Shown piece after piece: positions 37,811 to 46,311 of a DNA stretch of 64,000 nt. How positions within the stretch are numbered: position 1 is the first letter of the stretch; every line of letters begins with the position of its first letter. Below the pieces are notes generated by a model that worked only from the letters and a program-made list of their open reading frames with translations, did no database searches and had not been told where the DNA came from. Origin of the DNA: JAHEGP01 sp963751595 (lineage in GTDB: Bacteria > Pseudomonadota > Gammaproteobacteria > Pseudomonadales > JAHEGP01); NCBI GenBank assembly GCA_963751595.1, contig CAVVVC010000001.1:992001-1056000 (forward strand), in the 5' to 3' direction. The position numbers were made by a program, and so were the translations under genes.

Positions 37811-37936
37811 ATGATAACAACAATATTCCGCAAAACACCGCTTTCCCTTGCAATAGCCTCGGTGCTGCTACATGGCACGGCACTAGCCTATGAATCACCG
37901 GTTCATGTGTTTTCAATCAATGACGTCATGCCATAA
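37811..37936 (+). CDS. Exported mini-protein (41 residues)
   Basis: ATG 37811 opens a frame MITTIFRKTPLSLAIASVLL, HGTALAYESPVHVFSINDVMP. The first 26 residues are a textbook signal peptide with an ALA cleavage site, leaving a mature peptide of about 15 residues starting YES. No strong ribosome-binding site is seen. A perfect 38-base palindrome follows five bases after the stop. The next gene encodes another signal peptide cleaved before YES. No family recognised; a secreted signalling or antimicrobial peptide, or a decayed fragment of a larger exported protein, are both possible. Confidence 0.5.
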   Translation: MITTIFRKTPLSLAIASVLLHGTALAYESPVHVFSINDVMP

Positions 37937-37940
37937 ACGA

Positions 37941-37978
37941 CAATTAAGGGAGGAAGCCAGGGCTTCCTCCCTTAATTG
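37941..37978. terminator. Perfect 38-base palindrome, probable bidirectional terminator
   Basis: CAATTAAGGGAGGAAGCC and its exact complement meet around AG. The AT-rich arms (AATTAA) give short T-rich tails on both strands, fitting a terminator for the mini-protein gene. A regulatory operator is an alternative. Confidence 0.65.
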
Positions 37979-38048
37979 GTAAACAGTAACTGAGGACATC
38001 CAGATTATTATCAAACAGGCCCCGACATAAATGATAAGACAAATACTA

Positions 38049-38276
38049 ATGACAAACAGTAAAATACTGTTAGTTGCTGCTGTAATCCTGTTTCAGGTAA
38101 CAGCTTTGTCGCTAGCGTATGAGAGTGTAAATGAGGTACCGTCAATCAACCCGGTGACTTATCCTCCACAAGCAGTTAAACCTGAAACAGAAGCGTGGGC
38201 TTACTATTGGCTTGAGGGCAGGAATCGGGCAGAAAACAAGGGAAAGCAGAGCGGGGAGCAAAGAATCAGCGGCTGA
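38049..38276 (+). CDS. Exported small protein, probably frameshifted near its end
   Basis: From ATG 38049 (or 38031) a signal peptide MTNSKILLVAAVILFQVTAL ends SLA before YESVNEVPSINPVTYPPQ and a Trp/Tyr-rich EAWAYYWLEGRNRAENKG. The frame stops at 38276. In another frame, beginning around 38230, the sequence continues coherently (AGSKESAAEWASFWRGGASEGG, then VNVGCDEGVFNSSYTRIECNEY) to a stop near 38393. So the true protein may be about 120 residues with two C-terminal Cys. The mature start YES is shared with the mini-protein at 37811. No family is recognised. Confidence 0.5.
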   Translation: MTNSKILLVAAVILFQVTALSLAYESVNEVPSINPVTYPPQAVKPETEAWAYYWLEGRNRAENKGKQSGEQRISG

Positions 38277-38323
38277 ATGGGCTAGTTTTTGGCGGGGAGG
38301 GGCCAGCGAAGGAGGTTCAGTAA

Positions 38324-38449
38324 ATGTTGGTTGCGACGAAGGTGTATTTAATTCATCCTATACCCGCATCGAATGCAATGAATATTGAAAACGACACTTG
38401 TAGCGCTGCACTTCTTGCTTTTGACGGTTTGAATCACCGGTTCAAGTAA
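38324..38449 (+). CDS. Possible 41-residue ORF with strong Shine-Dalgarno
   Basis: AAGGAGG eight bases before ATG 38324 precedes MLVATKVYLIHPIPASNAMN, IENDTCSAALLAFDGLNHRFK. It competes with the reading in which the same bases encode the Cys-containing C-terminus of the preceding exported protein, and the GGAGG would then simply encode Gly-Gly. Only one of the two is likely to be right. It ends 42 bases before the LTA-synthase-like gene. Confidence 0.25.
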   Translation: MLVATKVYLIHPIPASNAMNIENDTCSAALLAFDGLNHRFK

Positions 38450-38491
38450 CTAACTAAATCATAATTTGGCTTCTGGGGATGCTGATTATTT

Positions 38492-40387
38492 ATGAAGCGT
38501 GCAGTAGTTTCCATTTTTCTCAGCCCTCATTTTCTATTGGTCTCCTTTGGTGTCCTGTACGCATTGCTGTGGCATTTCTCTTTAATCTATCTGAGTCCTT
38601 TTTCATGGCTTGAAAACAGGCATCAGGTCGAACGTCTCTTCGTGGCTTATCTGGCGTTGCATACATTCTTGGTATTGATAGTCGGCCTATGGGCCCATAA
38701 ACGCGTTGGTGGGCCATGGTTAGGAATTATTTTGGTTGCCGGATACTGTGTTTTTCTCGCGATACGCGCGCTCGACTGGAATATTTTGTATTACTACGGC
38801 AGCCACGTGGACGCCTTGTTCTGGGAGAATGCGTTCTATGCCTCCGGTATAGAAATGATGTTTACCAGAGTCGCCCTACTGTCCCTGATTACAGTCGCAG
38901 TGGGTGCAGTTGTCGTAATTACCCTTCTTAAAAAAATGGTTCGCCACCAAGCAGAGCGCGCTGGCGAGAATTTCACTTTGCTAGGTTATTTGGCTGCCTA
39001 CTGTGTAATCCCACCATTTGTCGTTTTGTTGGTAGGAGGAGTCTGGATCCACGCGTATTTTACAGAAAGTGGTACTAGTAACATTTATACGGCGAAGCCG
39101 CCCGAGTACCACTTTTTCAAATCGCTATATGAATATTTGCAGAGTGGTGATGTCGAAAAGGTTGAGCTGAGCATTTCGGAGAAATCGAAGCTGGCATCTA
39201 TGGGCCTGCCCTTGGAAACTGTATCTGCGGAGTATCCGTTGTACCGGGATAGTGTTTATTTGGGTGGCACTCGCGATCTGGATGTGCAGAAAATACCTCC
39301 CAATGTAATTCTGATTTTGGTGGAAAGTTTGTCTTCCTACTTCATGGAAGACCCGGCTATGCGTGAACTGGGAATCACACCGAATTTAACTGAGTTTGGC
39401 CAAGGCACACGCTCCTTCTCAAATATTGTTAATGCGAATACACCCACCCTCCAAGGGCAGATAGCCACATTGGCGTCATCGCTTCACTTATTCAGGACAA
39501 CGATTAATCTGAAAAGGTGGGGTGAACATGAAGACGTATACGAGCAAGATAGTGACAGGGAGGGGTCACTCATGACGCGCTACCCGTTTATTTCCCTTTT
39601 GCTAAAGCAACATGGGTACGAAAGTGTGCATGTGCAGGGCGGTGATCCCGGATTTGCTGATACAGCTAATTACTTCAGGGTTTCTGCGTCATATGACGAT
39701 TTTTTATCAGTGGCAACCGACAAGTATGCGGATCAGCGCGAATATGAATTGGGGCCCTGGGGCGCTAGTGATATAGATACATTTAATGAGGTTACACGCT
39801 GGTTGGAAAAGCGCCAGGGCGGTCCATTTTTTATGTCTATCGCGACCATGGATATACATCATCCATATTATCCGGTAGTCGAAAAACCTGGGGTGGATAA
39901 TGACTTGCTGAACTGCGTTTATTCGACAGACGCTGGGTTCGGGGTCTTTTGGGAGTATTTCAAAAAATCTCGATTCAAGGACAATACGATTGTAATAGTC
40001 ACATCAGATCATGCGCTCTTTCCTACGTCTGAGTACCTTGAAGTCAGAGGAGAGGACATCGGCTATTACGATAAGATCCCGTTGATGATTTACTCGCCTT
40101 TCCATGCGCCACTCATGAGAAGTGTAGACGATGTGCGCGGCAGCCAGCTTGATATTGTGCCGACATTGCTTGAGTTGCTTGGCCTCGATTCTCACAATTC
40201 GTTCATCGGGCTATCGCTATTAAGTGACCGCAGGGAATATCCGTATTTGTTTGGCAAGGTAAATTTGGAGTCGCGGATGAGTCAGGTTGGGGAGGTCTCC
40301 TGGAACAACGACGAGCAGACCAAGCTGATCAAATACATTCGTTATCTGGCCTCAATCAACAAGTTGTACCCACAGTCTGATCGATAG
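38492..40387 (+). CDS. LTA synthase-like membrane sulfatase-fold transferase
   Basis: A 631-residue protein with about five N-terminal membrane helices (residues 10-190) and a periplasmic alkaline-phosphatase-fold domain. NVILILVESLSSYFM supplies the first metal-binding Glu (278), NANTPTLQG the nucleophile Thr317, and VTSDHALF the later Asp-His. This is the layout of lipoteichoic acid synthases and phosphoglycerol transferases (LtaS, MdoB/OpgB) that move glycerol phosphate from phosphatidylglycerol. In a Gram-negative, transfer to periplasmic glucans or a surface polymer is likely. Base composition is more AT-rich than the flanking chromosome, fitting acquisition with the IS island. Confidence 0.85.
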   Translation: MKRAVVSIFLSPHFLLVSFGVLYALLWHFSLIYLSPFSWLENRHQVERLFVAYLALHTFLVLIVGLWAHKRVGGPWLGIILVAGYCVFLAIRALDWNILYYYGSHVDALFWENAFYASGIEMMFTRVALLSLITVAVGAVVVITLLKKMVRHQAERAGENFTLLGYLAAYCVIPPFVVLLVGGVWIHAYFTESGTSNIYTAKPPEYHFFKSLYEYLQSGDVEKVELSISEKSKLASMGLPLETVSAEYPLYRDSVYLGGTRDLDVQKIPPNVILILVESLSSYFMEDPAMRELGITPNLTEFGQGTRSFSNIVNANTPTLQGQIATLASSLHLFRTTINLKRWGEHEDVYEQDSDREGSLMTRYPFISLLLKQHGYESVHVQGGDPGFADTANYFRVSASYDDFLSVATDKYADQREYELGPWGASDIDTFNEVTRWLEKRQGGPFFMSIATMDIHHPYYPVVEKPGVDNDLLNCVYSTDAGFGVFWEYFKKSRFKDNTIVIVTSDHALFPTSEYLEVRGEDIGYYDKIPLMIYSPFHAPLMRSVDDVRGSQLDIVPTLLELLGLDSHNSFIGLSLLSDRREYPYLFGKVNLESRMSQVGEVSWNNDEQTKLIKYIRYLASINKLYPQSDR

Positions 40388-40517
40388 GTTCTTGGCTATC
40401 CCCATATCCGGACTTGGCCTCGCAACGTAAGGCCCCGGTGTACAGCACTCTTTTCGGTCTCTCGATCTTCTGACACGGTGCGCTCCTGTGATTAACTCCC
40501 CGCAACGGGAGATTCCT

Positions 40518-40811
40518 ATGGATAAGACGCACCCGGTTCCCCCTTTACCTTCCCCGGCTTGTAAGGACCGCACCTTCTGGCAAGCGCAGTACCAGCAGTG
40601 GCAAACCGGCGGCCTTTCTAAAGCGGCCTGGTGCCGCCGTGAACAGCTTAACGTCGCCAGGCTTTATTACTGGTGTCGAATTTTTGAGCGTAACCCGGGC
40701 GCTGTTTCGGACGAAGCTTCGCTGCGCGTTCAAGAATTACCTTCAGCGTTTTTACCGGTCACCCTGCAACACGGATCACCCGTCGGCTTTCAGCTTCAGG
40801 AGGCTCATTGA
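40518..40811 (+). pseudogene. IS66-family accessory protein TnpA, orphan remnant
   Basis: MDKTHPVPPLPSPACKDRTF, WQAQYQQWQTGGLSKAAWCRREQLNVARLYYWCR is the IS66 TnpA (OrfA) helix-turn-helix pattern, as in the pieces at 50400 and 53424. GGGAG precedes ATG 40518. TnpB and TnpC are absent: the sequence turns directly into the next LTA-synthase-like gene on the other strand. GTAAGGCCCCGGTGTACAGC near 40429 is a plausible left terminus. So this is the left 0.4 kb of an IS66 element. Confidence 0.8.
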
Positions 40812-40813
40812 CA

Positions 40814-42826
40814 CTAGGGCTCGTTGTCTGTTTTATCAAATGGGTGAGTTTCATGGCCGTCGCCCTCAAGAGTCGACGGTAGTAAAAGTTCAGACCATTT
40901 GTTCATGAATGCGTTCATACGTTCGTGTTTTGCGCGAATAGCCATGGTTGCATCCTTATCCAAGGGAGGGCCTGTAAAGGTCATCGCATCGTCTGATGGG
41001 GTCGCCCAGGCCAACCCAAAAAGATACTTAATCGAAAAGAACTTATTCTCAGAGTGGTGCGCGTCGCCCCCTAAATAGTTTCGTGCTAGAAAATAGGTGT
41101 CTCTTGTTCGAAGATTCTCATCCCATATCGGTAGTCCCTGTTCATACGCCCTGCCCGATCTGACGCCTATTAAATCCAAAATGGTTGGCGTGATGTCTAT
41201 GTGTGAGCTTAGCGAGTCGATCTCAACGGGGCCATTTAGAATGTTAGGGGCATAGACTAATAGAGGTACATTGAAGGTAATTGCATCCAGCGAGCCGCCA
41301 TTAAATGGCGGGTGCTCAGTGCTGGTGCGAATGCCGTGATCACCGGTAATTACAATCAAAGTTTTTTCAAGGCGGCCAAGACTCGTGAGCAGCTGTAGTA
41401 CTTCTCCAAGCCACCCGTCCACACGCGACATAAGCTTACTGCACTCTGAAATAGTGTCCTCAAGCGCGACGGAAGAGTCTACATTAGGCCAGGGGCCATG
41501 TGTATATTGCGGCTGAAAAGAGAATAAATACCGTTTGTTTCGACTTGCCGCAGCCGCTATTTCATTCTTCATTAAGTCTAGGATGTGAAGATCGCGTTCT
41601 TCTATTTTAGCCCGCCAGTGCGCGTCTGCGCCTAGCGTTGCCAGGTATTCGTTTGAAGCGCTGGGAAATATTTGTTTGTGAAATCCCAGAGCATTATATC
41701 GCTGCTTATCATGTTCCCAGTCATCTGTATCGTCGGGCTCAAAAACTGCTGTTTTATATCCTATATTTCTGAGGGAGCGAACCACGCCAGGCGCTATTAG
41801 TTGCTGGCCTTTGCTGTCATGCGTCTTGATAAAATCTGTAGCATTGTTCGAAGGGTACCAAGAGCTAAAAATAGAGAATATAGCTCGCACTGTATAGGGA
41901 TATGTAGAGTGGTGTCGTTTCGAAATGAATGCACTCGAGATAAGTGAGTTCATGTTGGGTAGGGCTTTTATAGGTGCTGTGAAGCTAGTGCATTGCTCCG
42001 GTGTTGCCTCCAATATGAAGTAGATCACATCGTAATCTTTTGCGCGCTGCCAGTACCGATCGTCCTTTGATATTTCTGCTGTATTTGTGAGTGTGCGGAA
42101 TATTCCAGGAAGGTTTTCTGGCGAAGCCTGGTGATACTCGAAATCGCTGTTCGGGTTCTCTATGCCTAAGGCGTGCTGTGCAGCATAAAAAAGAATGCTA
42201 GTGTTGTATGGCGTGCTGTTCGGAGCAGTGGCCCAAGCAGTACAGCCGATGAGTATTGCAATTAGGAGGGGGGTTCTCTTGCTGCGAACATGGTTCTTTT
42301 TTATCTTAGTTTCAAAGAGGTACGCCCAGGCGACCAAAAGAAGCACGCAAGCGTAGATAGCCATAAGCTTCAGGATACTAGAAAGTGCTATGTAATCTCC
42401 AGCATACATCAAGTTCTTTTTGGTAAGCCCGGCAAGTAAAACTTTGAGCGGTAAAAAAGTGCCAACGTTCCAGAAGCATTTAATCTGTATAAAAATAAGC
42501 AGTGAGAGCGCAAGTAACAAGAGAAGAACAAGTGCGGCTCTAATTTTTGGTCCCAAACCAGCCGCAACCGTTAAAACAATTGCGGGCATTAAAACTCCGG
42601 CGAGAAGGATATCTTGTGTGTATAAACTCGCTGTTTCCCAAAAAGTCAACTCTAAGACATTGCTCCTGCCAATGAGTCGGGCAACTAATTCGTAGCCGCC
42701 ACCATTGCTAGTAAGCACCGTATATTTAGCAGAGATTGAATGAGCAATGAGCGGAGTAAATGCCAGCCAGTAAAAAAAATTGTGTGATACTGGGAGGCGC
42801 TCAATTTTCTTGTAAATGTCATTCAA
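40814..42826 (-). CDS. Second LTA synthase-like membrane phosphotransferase/sulfatase-fold enzyme
   Basis: A 670-residue protein with four or five N-terminal membrane helices (for example DILLAGVLMPAIVLTVAAGL and KIRAALVLLLLLALSLLIFIQI) and a periplasmic alkaline-phosphatase-fold domain: YDVIYFILEATPEQ (metal Glu), RHHSTYPYTVRAIFSI (Thr nucleophile), LIVITGDHGIRTSTEH and SSHIDITPTILDLIGV. It belongs to the LtaS/phosphoethanolamine-transferase-like sulfatases but is only distantly related to the enzyme at 38492, with which it is convergent. AT-rich like its neighbour. Together they suggest decoration or synthesis of a phosphate-containing envelope polymer (inference). The start is the only one giving the first helix. 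Confidence 0.82.
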   Translation of the reverse strand: MNDIYKKIERLPVSHNFFYWLAFTPLIAHSISAKYTVLTSNGGGYELVARLIGRSNVLELTFWETASLYTQDILLAGVLMPAIVLTVAAGLGPKIRAALVLLLLLALSLLIFIQIKCFWNVGTFLPLKVLLAGLTKKNLMYAGDYIALSSILKLMAIYACVLLLVAWAYLFETKIKKNHVRSKRTPLLIAILIGCTAWATAPNSTPYNTSILFYAAQHALGIENPNSDFEYHQASPENLPGIFRTLTNTAEISKDDRYWQRAKDYDVIYFILEATPEQCTSFTAPIKALPNMNSLISSAFISKRHHSTYPYTVRAIFSIFSSWYPSNNATDFIKTHDSKGQQLIAPGVVRSLRNIGYKTAVFEPDDTDDWEHDKQRYNALGFHKQIFPSASNEYLATLGADAHWRAKIEERDLHILDLMKNEIAAAASRNKRYLFSFQPQYTHGPWPNVDSSVALEDTISECSKLMSRVDGWLGEVLQLLTSLGRLEKTLIVITGDHGIRTSTEHPPFNGGSLDAITFNVPLLVYAPNILNGPVEIDSLSSHIDITPTILDLIGVRSGRAYEQGLPIWDENLRTRDTYFLARNYLGGDAHHSENKFFSIKYLFGLAWATPSDDAMTFTGPPLDKDATMAIRAKHERMNAFMNKWSELLLPSTLEGDGHETHPFDKTDNEP

Positions 42827-43099
42827 AGCTCAATGTCCAGCGGTAGTTTGAGTATAGGATGGGGTTAATACACCTTCGTCGCGGTATTTGTCAAGATAGT
42901 TGCTCGTTTTCCTAAGCTGCGCTCTATAGTTTTTAGTGATCGTTCTCCGGTTTATCGGGATTCAGCATTGCAACTGTTGGTCGCGACCAATCGCGAGTTT
43001 TACCGCTCCAACGTTCCGGCCTACTGGCTTTAGCCTCTGCATACAAAGCCATTCGCCGACTCAGTATCTCAGAATCTGCTCCGGCATGACGCCCTTCAG
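42827..43099. other. Intergenic stretch before the IS91 remnant
   Basis: About 270 bases upstream of the LTA-synthase-like gene. No gene is supported; the promoter of that minus-strand gene should lie here. Part may be decayed IS91 sequence. Confidence 0.4.
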
Positions 43100-43371
43100 G
43101 CGTGACGAACTTGATGCCGCGCGCTGCTGGTCGATGATGCCCTGCCCCATCAGCCGATCCGCCAGTGGGTGTTGAGTTTTCCGTTCCCGCTTCGGTTTTT
43201 ACTGGCCAGCTATCCGGAGCTCATGAGTAAGGTTCTGGGCATTGTTCAGCGGGTGCTTTCGACCCATTTAATCAATAAAGCTGGACTCATCCGAGCGACC
43301 GCACAAACCGGCGCGGTCACCCTGATCCAGAGATTTGGGTCGGCTTTGAACAGGGATGGCCCGAGAAAACG
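43100..43371 (+). pseudogene. IS91-family transposase remnant
   Basis: The plus-strand frame LLVDDALPHQPIRQWVLSFP, then FPLRFLLASYPELMSKVLGI and STHLINKAGLIRATAQTGAVTLIQRFGSALN is the central part of IS91-type (Y2) transposases. The canonical next residues (NxHxH) are missing: the frame runs into unrelated sequence, so the catalytic part is lost. A C-terminal IS91 remnant lies at 62280. Confidence 0.85.
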
Positions 43372-43660
43372 ACAGAGTGAATACGGTCTCCAATCTGAAA
43401 CTCAGTTTGCTATCCCAGGCCAGTCGACGCATAGCGCAAGCGGGCCCTTGGTGGCGATTGACTAGCAGCCTGTTGAAAAACCGTAGTTTCCGAAGGACGC
43501 CTCTGATTTCGCATGCTCAAGTCGCCCAGACCGTGTTCTCGTCGTTGGTGAAATGAAAACTGTCATTTGCCTACCCTTGGTAATTCCGTTGCTCATATCG
43601 GGTTCCACCGGTCCCTACAGCGCCTGAATTGCCCGCAATACGGTCTCGTTACGCCCCTGT

Positions 43661-44748
43661 CTACGCAAAAGCCTTCAATCGCGTGATATTGTACGCCGTG
43701 ACCGTGAGTCGGAACATCCAGCTCACATTTGGCCTACCTCGATGCCGAAGTTTGTGCATCAATCCGAACGTTTTCATCCAGCCGAAGCATTCCTCTACCT
43801 GCTTTCTCTTCCGCTGGCTCACCGCGTAAACAGCGGTACGACCATCGATGGCACTGCCCACCTTCTTCGCCGCCACATAAGGCGTGACCCCGAAGATGCG
43901 ACACCCGATAACGAAATCGCCAGTGTCATAACCCTTGTCCGCTCCGACTGTTTGACCCGGGCGTGTACTCTGTCCGGCCAGCACGGAGATGCCCGCGTCC
44001 CATTCCTGTTTCGTGCCGGAGGTGGTCACCTCGGTCTCCAGAATGAAGGCGTTTCGGTTTTCGGTCAGGATGTGGCCCATGTAAGTCATTTTGGCCTCCT
44101 TACCCGGCCCCTTACGGAACAAGCGCGAGTTCGGATCGGTTGTCGACTCAAGAGTCTCATTGCTGCACTTTTTACCGTGAAAATCAACTTCTCGACTTCC
44201 GCCGCCAGCAGGTGGCTCACGCTTGCTCTTGTCCTTGTGTTTGAATGCCTTGAGCGAGGCGCTGGCTTCCAGCAATGTGCCGTCGACTTGTGAAGTGATC
44301 CCGAGACAGCAGTCGCTTGGAATAGGCCTGCTTCTTGATGGCTATAAATAGCAGTTCGTCAATCTCGGAAGCCATCAGACGATCCCGATTTTTACTCAGC
44401 GTAGAATGATCCCATATCCGATCATCCATGACCAGGCCCACAAACCAAAGATGCATCAGGCCGTAGTCGATTCGCTCGCACAATTGGAGCTCGGAGCGAA
44501 CAGTGAACAGTGAACAGTGAACAGTGAACAGTGAACAGGATTTGTAATAAAGAAGCTCGGAGCAGCATTTGCGGGGGAATAGAGGGACGCCCAACGGTGG
44601 CATACATCTCATCAAACCACGGTTCAATCTCCTGCAACGCGGTATCGACGATATCCCGAATCTTGCGGATCGGATGGTCTTTGGGAATACGACTTTCCAG
44701 ATCAACGTAACTGAACAGGGAAGCCTGGGGATCAATTTCTCCGCGCAC
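43661..44748 (-). pseudogene. IS1182-family transposase, frameshifted twice
   Basis: N-terminal frame from 44748: MRGEIDPQASLFSYVDLESR, RIPKDHPIRKIRDIVDTAL, PSIPPQMLLRASLLQ. A heptanucleotide tract (44498-44538) then throws the frame. The middle part (LCERIDYGLMHLWFVGLVMD, STLSKNRDRLMASEI) is in the frame of 44735-44217. A second shift near 44275 leads to LEASASLKAFKHKDKSKREP, QTVGADKGYDTGDFV and RKRKQVEECFGWMKTFGLMHKLRHRG with the remaining catalytic residues. It is non-functional as written. Confidence 0.88.
44498..44538. repeat. Heptanucleotide (GAACAGT) tandem repeat inside the transposase
   Basis: Five full copies of GAACAGT and a sixth partial one stand in the N-terminal third of the transposase. 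They are flanked by a direct repeat of AGCTCGGAGC (about 44488 and 44553). Seven is not a multiple of three, so gain or loss of copies shifts the frame. Confidence 0.95.
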
Positions 44749-44812
44749 TGGTAGCCCTCACCCTCGTCGTTAAGCTATTGTACTTCGAGTCGACTTTTTC
44801 AACAGGCTGCTG

Positions 44813-45240
44813 GGAAAGTTGAGCATGCGACCCACGGTTACATCGTGCGTCTTCCCTTCAGTGATGGTCACAAACTCTGGCAAGTAGCCCGCATGATTCA
44901 AGCCCACATGCAGTATGAGCGCGCCTTTGGTGGTGCGAAAATCAGCCCAGGGGAGCACGGACAAACACAGATCGATGGTCGAAGCATCCGGTGAATAAAG
45001 CGGGTGCTTAAACCTGAAGGTATGATCAGGTGCCACACTTTGGCAGCGAGTTAACAGTTTTCCAAACAGCGCTTCGTACAGCGCATAGGGCTTATCTTCA
45101 TTGATGCGCGAAAGGTTAGATCGCGACAGCCTGGCACTGCCCAAACGGCAAAGGCGATGCTTTTGCGCCAACATGCGCCAACATTGCTGTCCCATAAAAC
45201 TGGCATAAAAAAAGGCCTGAATATCAATAAGTTGATACAA
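44813..45240 (-). pseudogene. IS4-family transposase fragment (middle part)
   Basis: The frame KHRLCRLGSARLSRSNLSRI, YALYEALFGKLLTRC, FKHPLYSPDASTIDLCLSVLPWA and ILHVGLNHAGYLPEFVTITEGKTHDVTVGR matches the corresponding part of the IS4 transposase at 46332-47529. It is cut on one side by the IS1182-like element and on the other by an IS630 terminus. The C-terminal IS4 piece at 37499 lies in the opposite orientation. Confidence 0.85.
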
Positions 45241-45251
45241 TGGATGCGCTA

Positions 45252-45496
45252 GTGTCCTCTAACATAAGTTCGCTGTATTAAATCTGATCTCAAACGCCTA
45301 TACTCTTGACGACCATAGTCGTGGAGAAAATAAGATGGGGCGGCCAATCAAAGTGCTGGAGATCAGCGACCAGGAGCGTGCCGAGTTGAACAGGTGGTTG
45401 CGTCGACGACAAATGCCCGCAGTTGAGCAACAACCTGCCAGGACAATTCTCCTGAGCACGGAAGACCTGGCTCGATCCTGCATTAACAGGTTTTAG
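45252..45496 (+). pseudogene. IS630-family remnant, N-terminal part
   Basis: The terminus GTGTCCTCTAACATAAGTTCGC follows TA at 45250-45251. ATG 45335 begins MGRPIKVLEISDQERAELNR, WLRRRQMPAVEQQPARTILLST, the helix-turn-helix start of an IS630 transposase. It ends after 53 codons where IS66 sequence begins. Confidence 0.85.
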
Positions 45497-46168
45497 CGGC
45501 GTGATCGTTAGCGATGAGCATAAACCGTATAACCGCCTGGTGGTCGACTATCCGCAGATCGCAGGCCACGGCGGATGCTGGGCGCATTGCCGAAGAAAAT
45601 TCTCCGATGCCGCCAAGGGACGACGGTCGAGTTGCGAGGCGCACAAGGTATTGCAACGCATTGGCGTGCTCTAACCGCCTGGACAAAGGCCTGGGCAAGC
45701 TGGAGGGCGAAGACAAGCGCCTGGCCCGTCGCGAGCTGGTCGTGCCTCAGCTCAACAAGATCAACGCCACACTGGAAAAGCTGGACCGACAGTTCCCGAG
45801 CAAGGGCCTGATGCACACTGCCATCTAACGCCCTGAACAATTGGCATAAGCTGACGGCGTTTCTGAATCATCCTGTTATGCGGCTGGACAACAACCCCAT
45901 GGAAAGGGCGATTCGACCCTTCACTCTCGGACGTCGCAATTGGCTATTCGCTGGTAAAGCGCGTGGCGCAAATGCCAGCGCGCTACTTTATTCCCTGGTG
46001 GAGACAGCCAAGGCGTATGACTGGGAACCGAAGGCCTACCTCAATGCGCTATTCGAGCGCTATCCCCTGGCAACATCAGATGATAAACGGCGCGCCCTGC
46101 TGCCGATGTTTTTAAAACCCGGCACGTAGGCCGGGTTTGGGCAATACAGTCGTTGGCCAGGTGCTTAC
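45497..46168 (+). pseudogene. IS66 TnpC C-terminal remnant with right terminus
   Basis: Starting at GVIVSDEHKPYNRLVVDYPQ, GGCWAHCRRKFSDAAKGRR, the IS66 transposase is recognisable but shifts frame several times between 45620 and 45880. It resumes as MRLDNNPMERAIRPFTLGRR, NWLFAGKARGANASALLYSLVETAKAYDWEP to a stop at 46129, with the catalytic Asn-Pro-x-Glu segment. The end of the element, GTGCTTAC, is at 46161-46168. The same terminal 90 bases recur inverted at 48798. Confidence 0.88.
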
Positions 46169-46311
46169 CGATCACCGGGCTGCGGTAGCAGCCTAATCTG
46201 CGATGCAATTGGAATTTTAAACCGCGAAGCAATAATATTAATGCGCTAATTAATTATAAATTGCAGGAGTATAGCCGAAACGACAAAAAGTAAGAATATG
46301 ATTTATGAGGT

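Larger units (their letters stand above)
43464..44811. mobile_element. IS1182-like insertion sequence with 17-bp inverted ends
   Basis: AGCAGCCTGTTGAAAAA at about 43464-43480 is repeated inverted at 44795-44811. It is inserted in an IS4 remnant on its right side. No clear target duplication. The transposase inside is broken. Confidence 0.85.

Noticed and set aside
44498..44538. Heptamer tract as a regulatory iteron or CRISPR-like repeat
   Set aside because: It lies within a transposase reading frame and is explained as slippage expansion; no replication gene is near.
45508..45840. Open frames in both directions over the IS66 fragment
   Set aside because: They are by-products of a frameshifted TnpC; the true frame is recognisable before and after.
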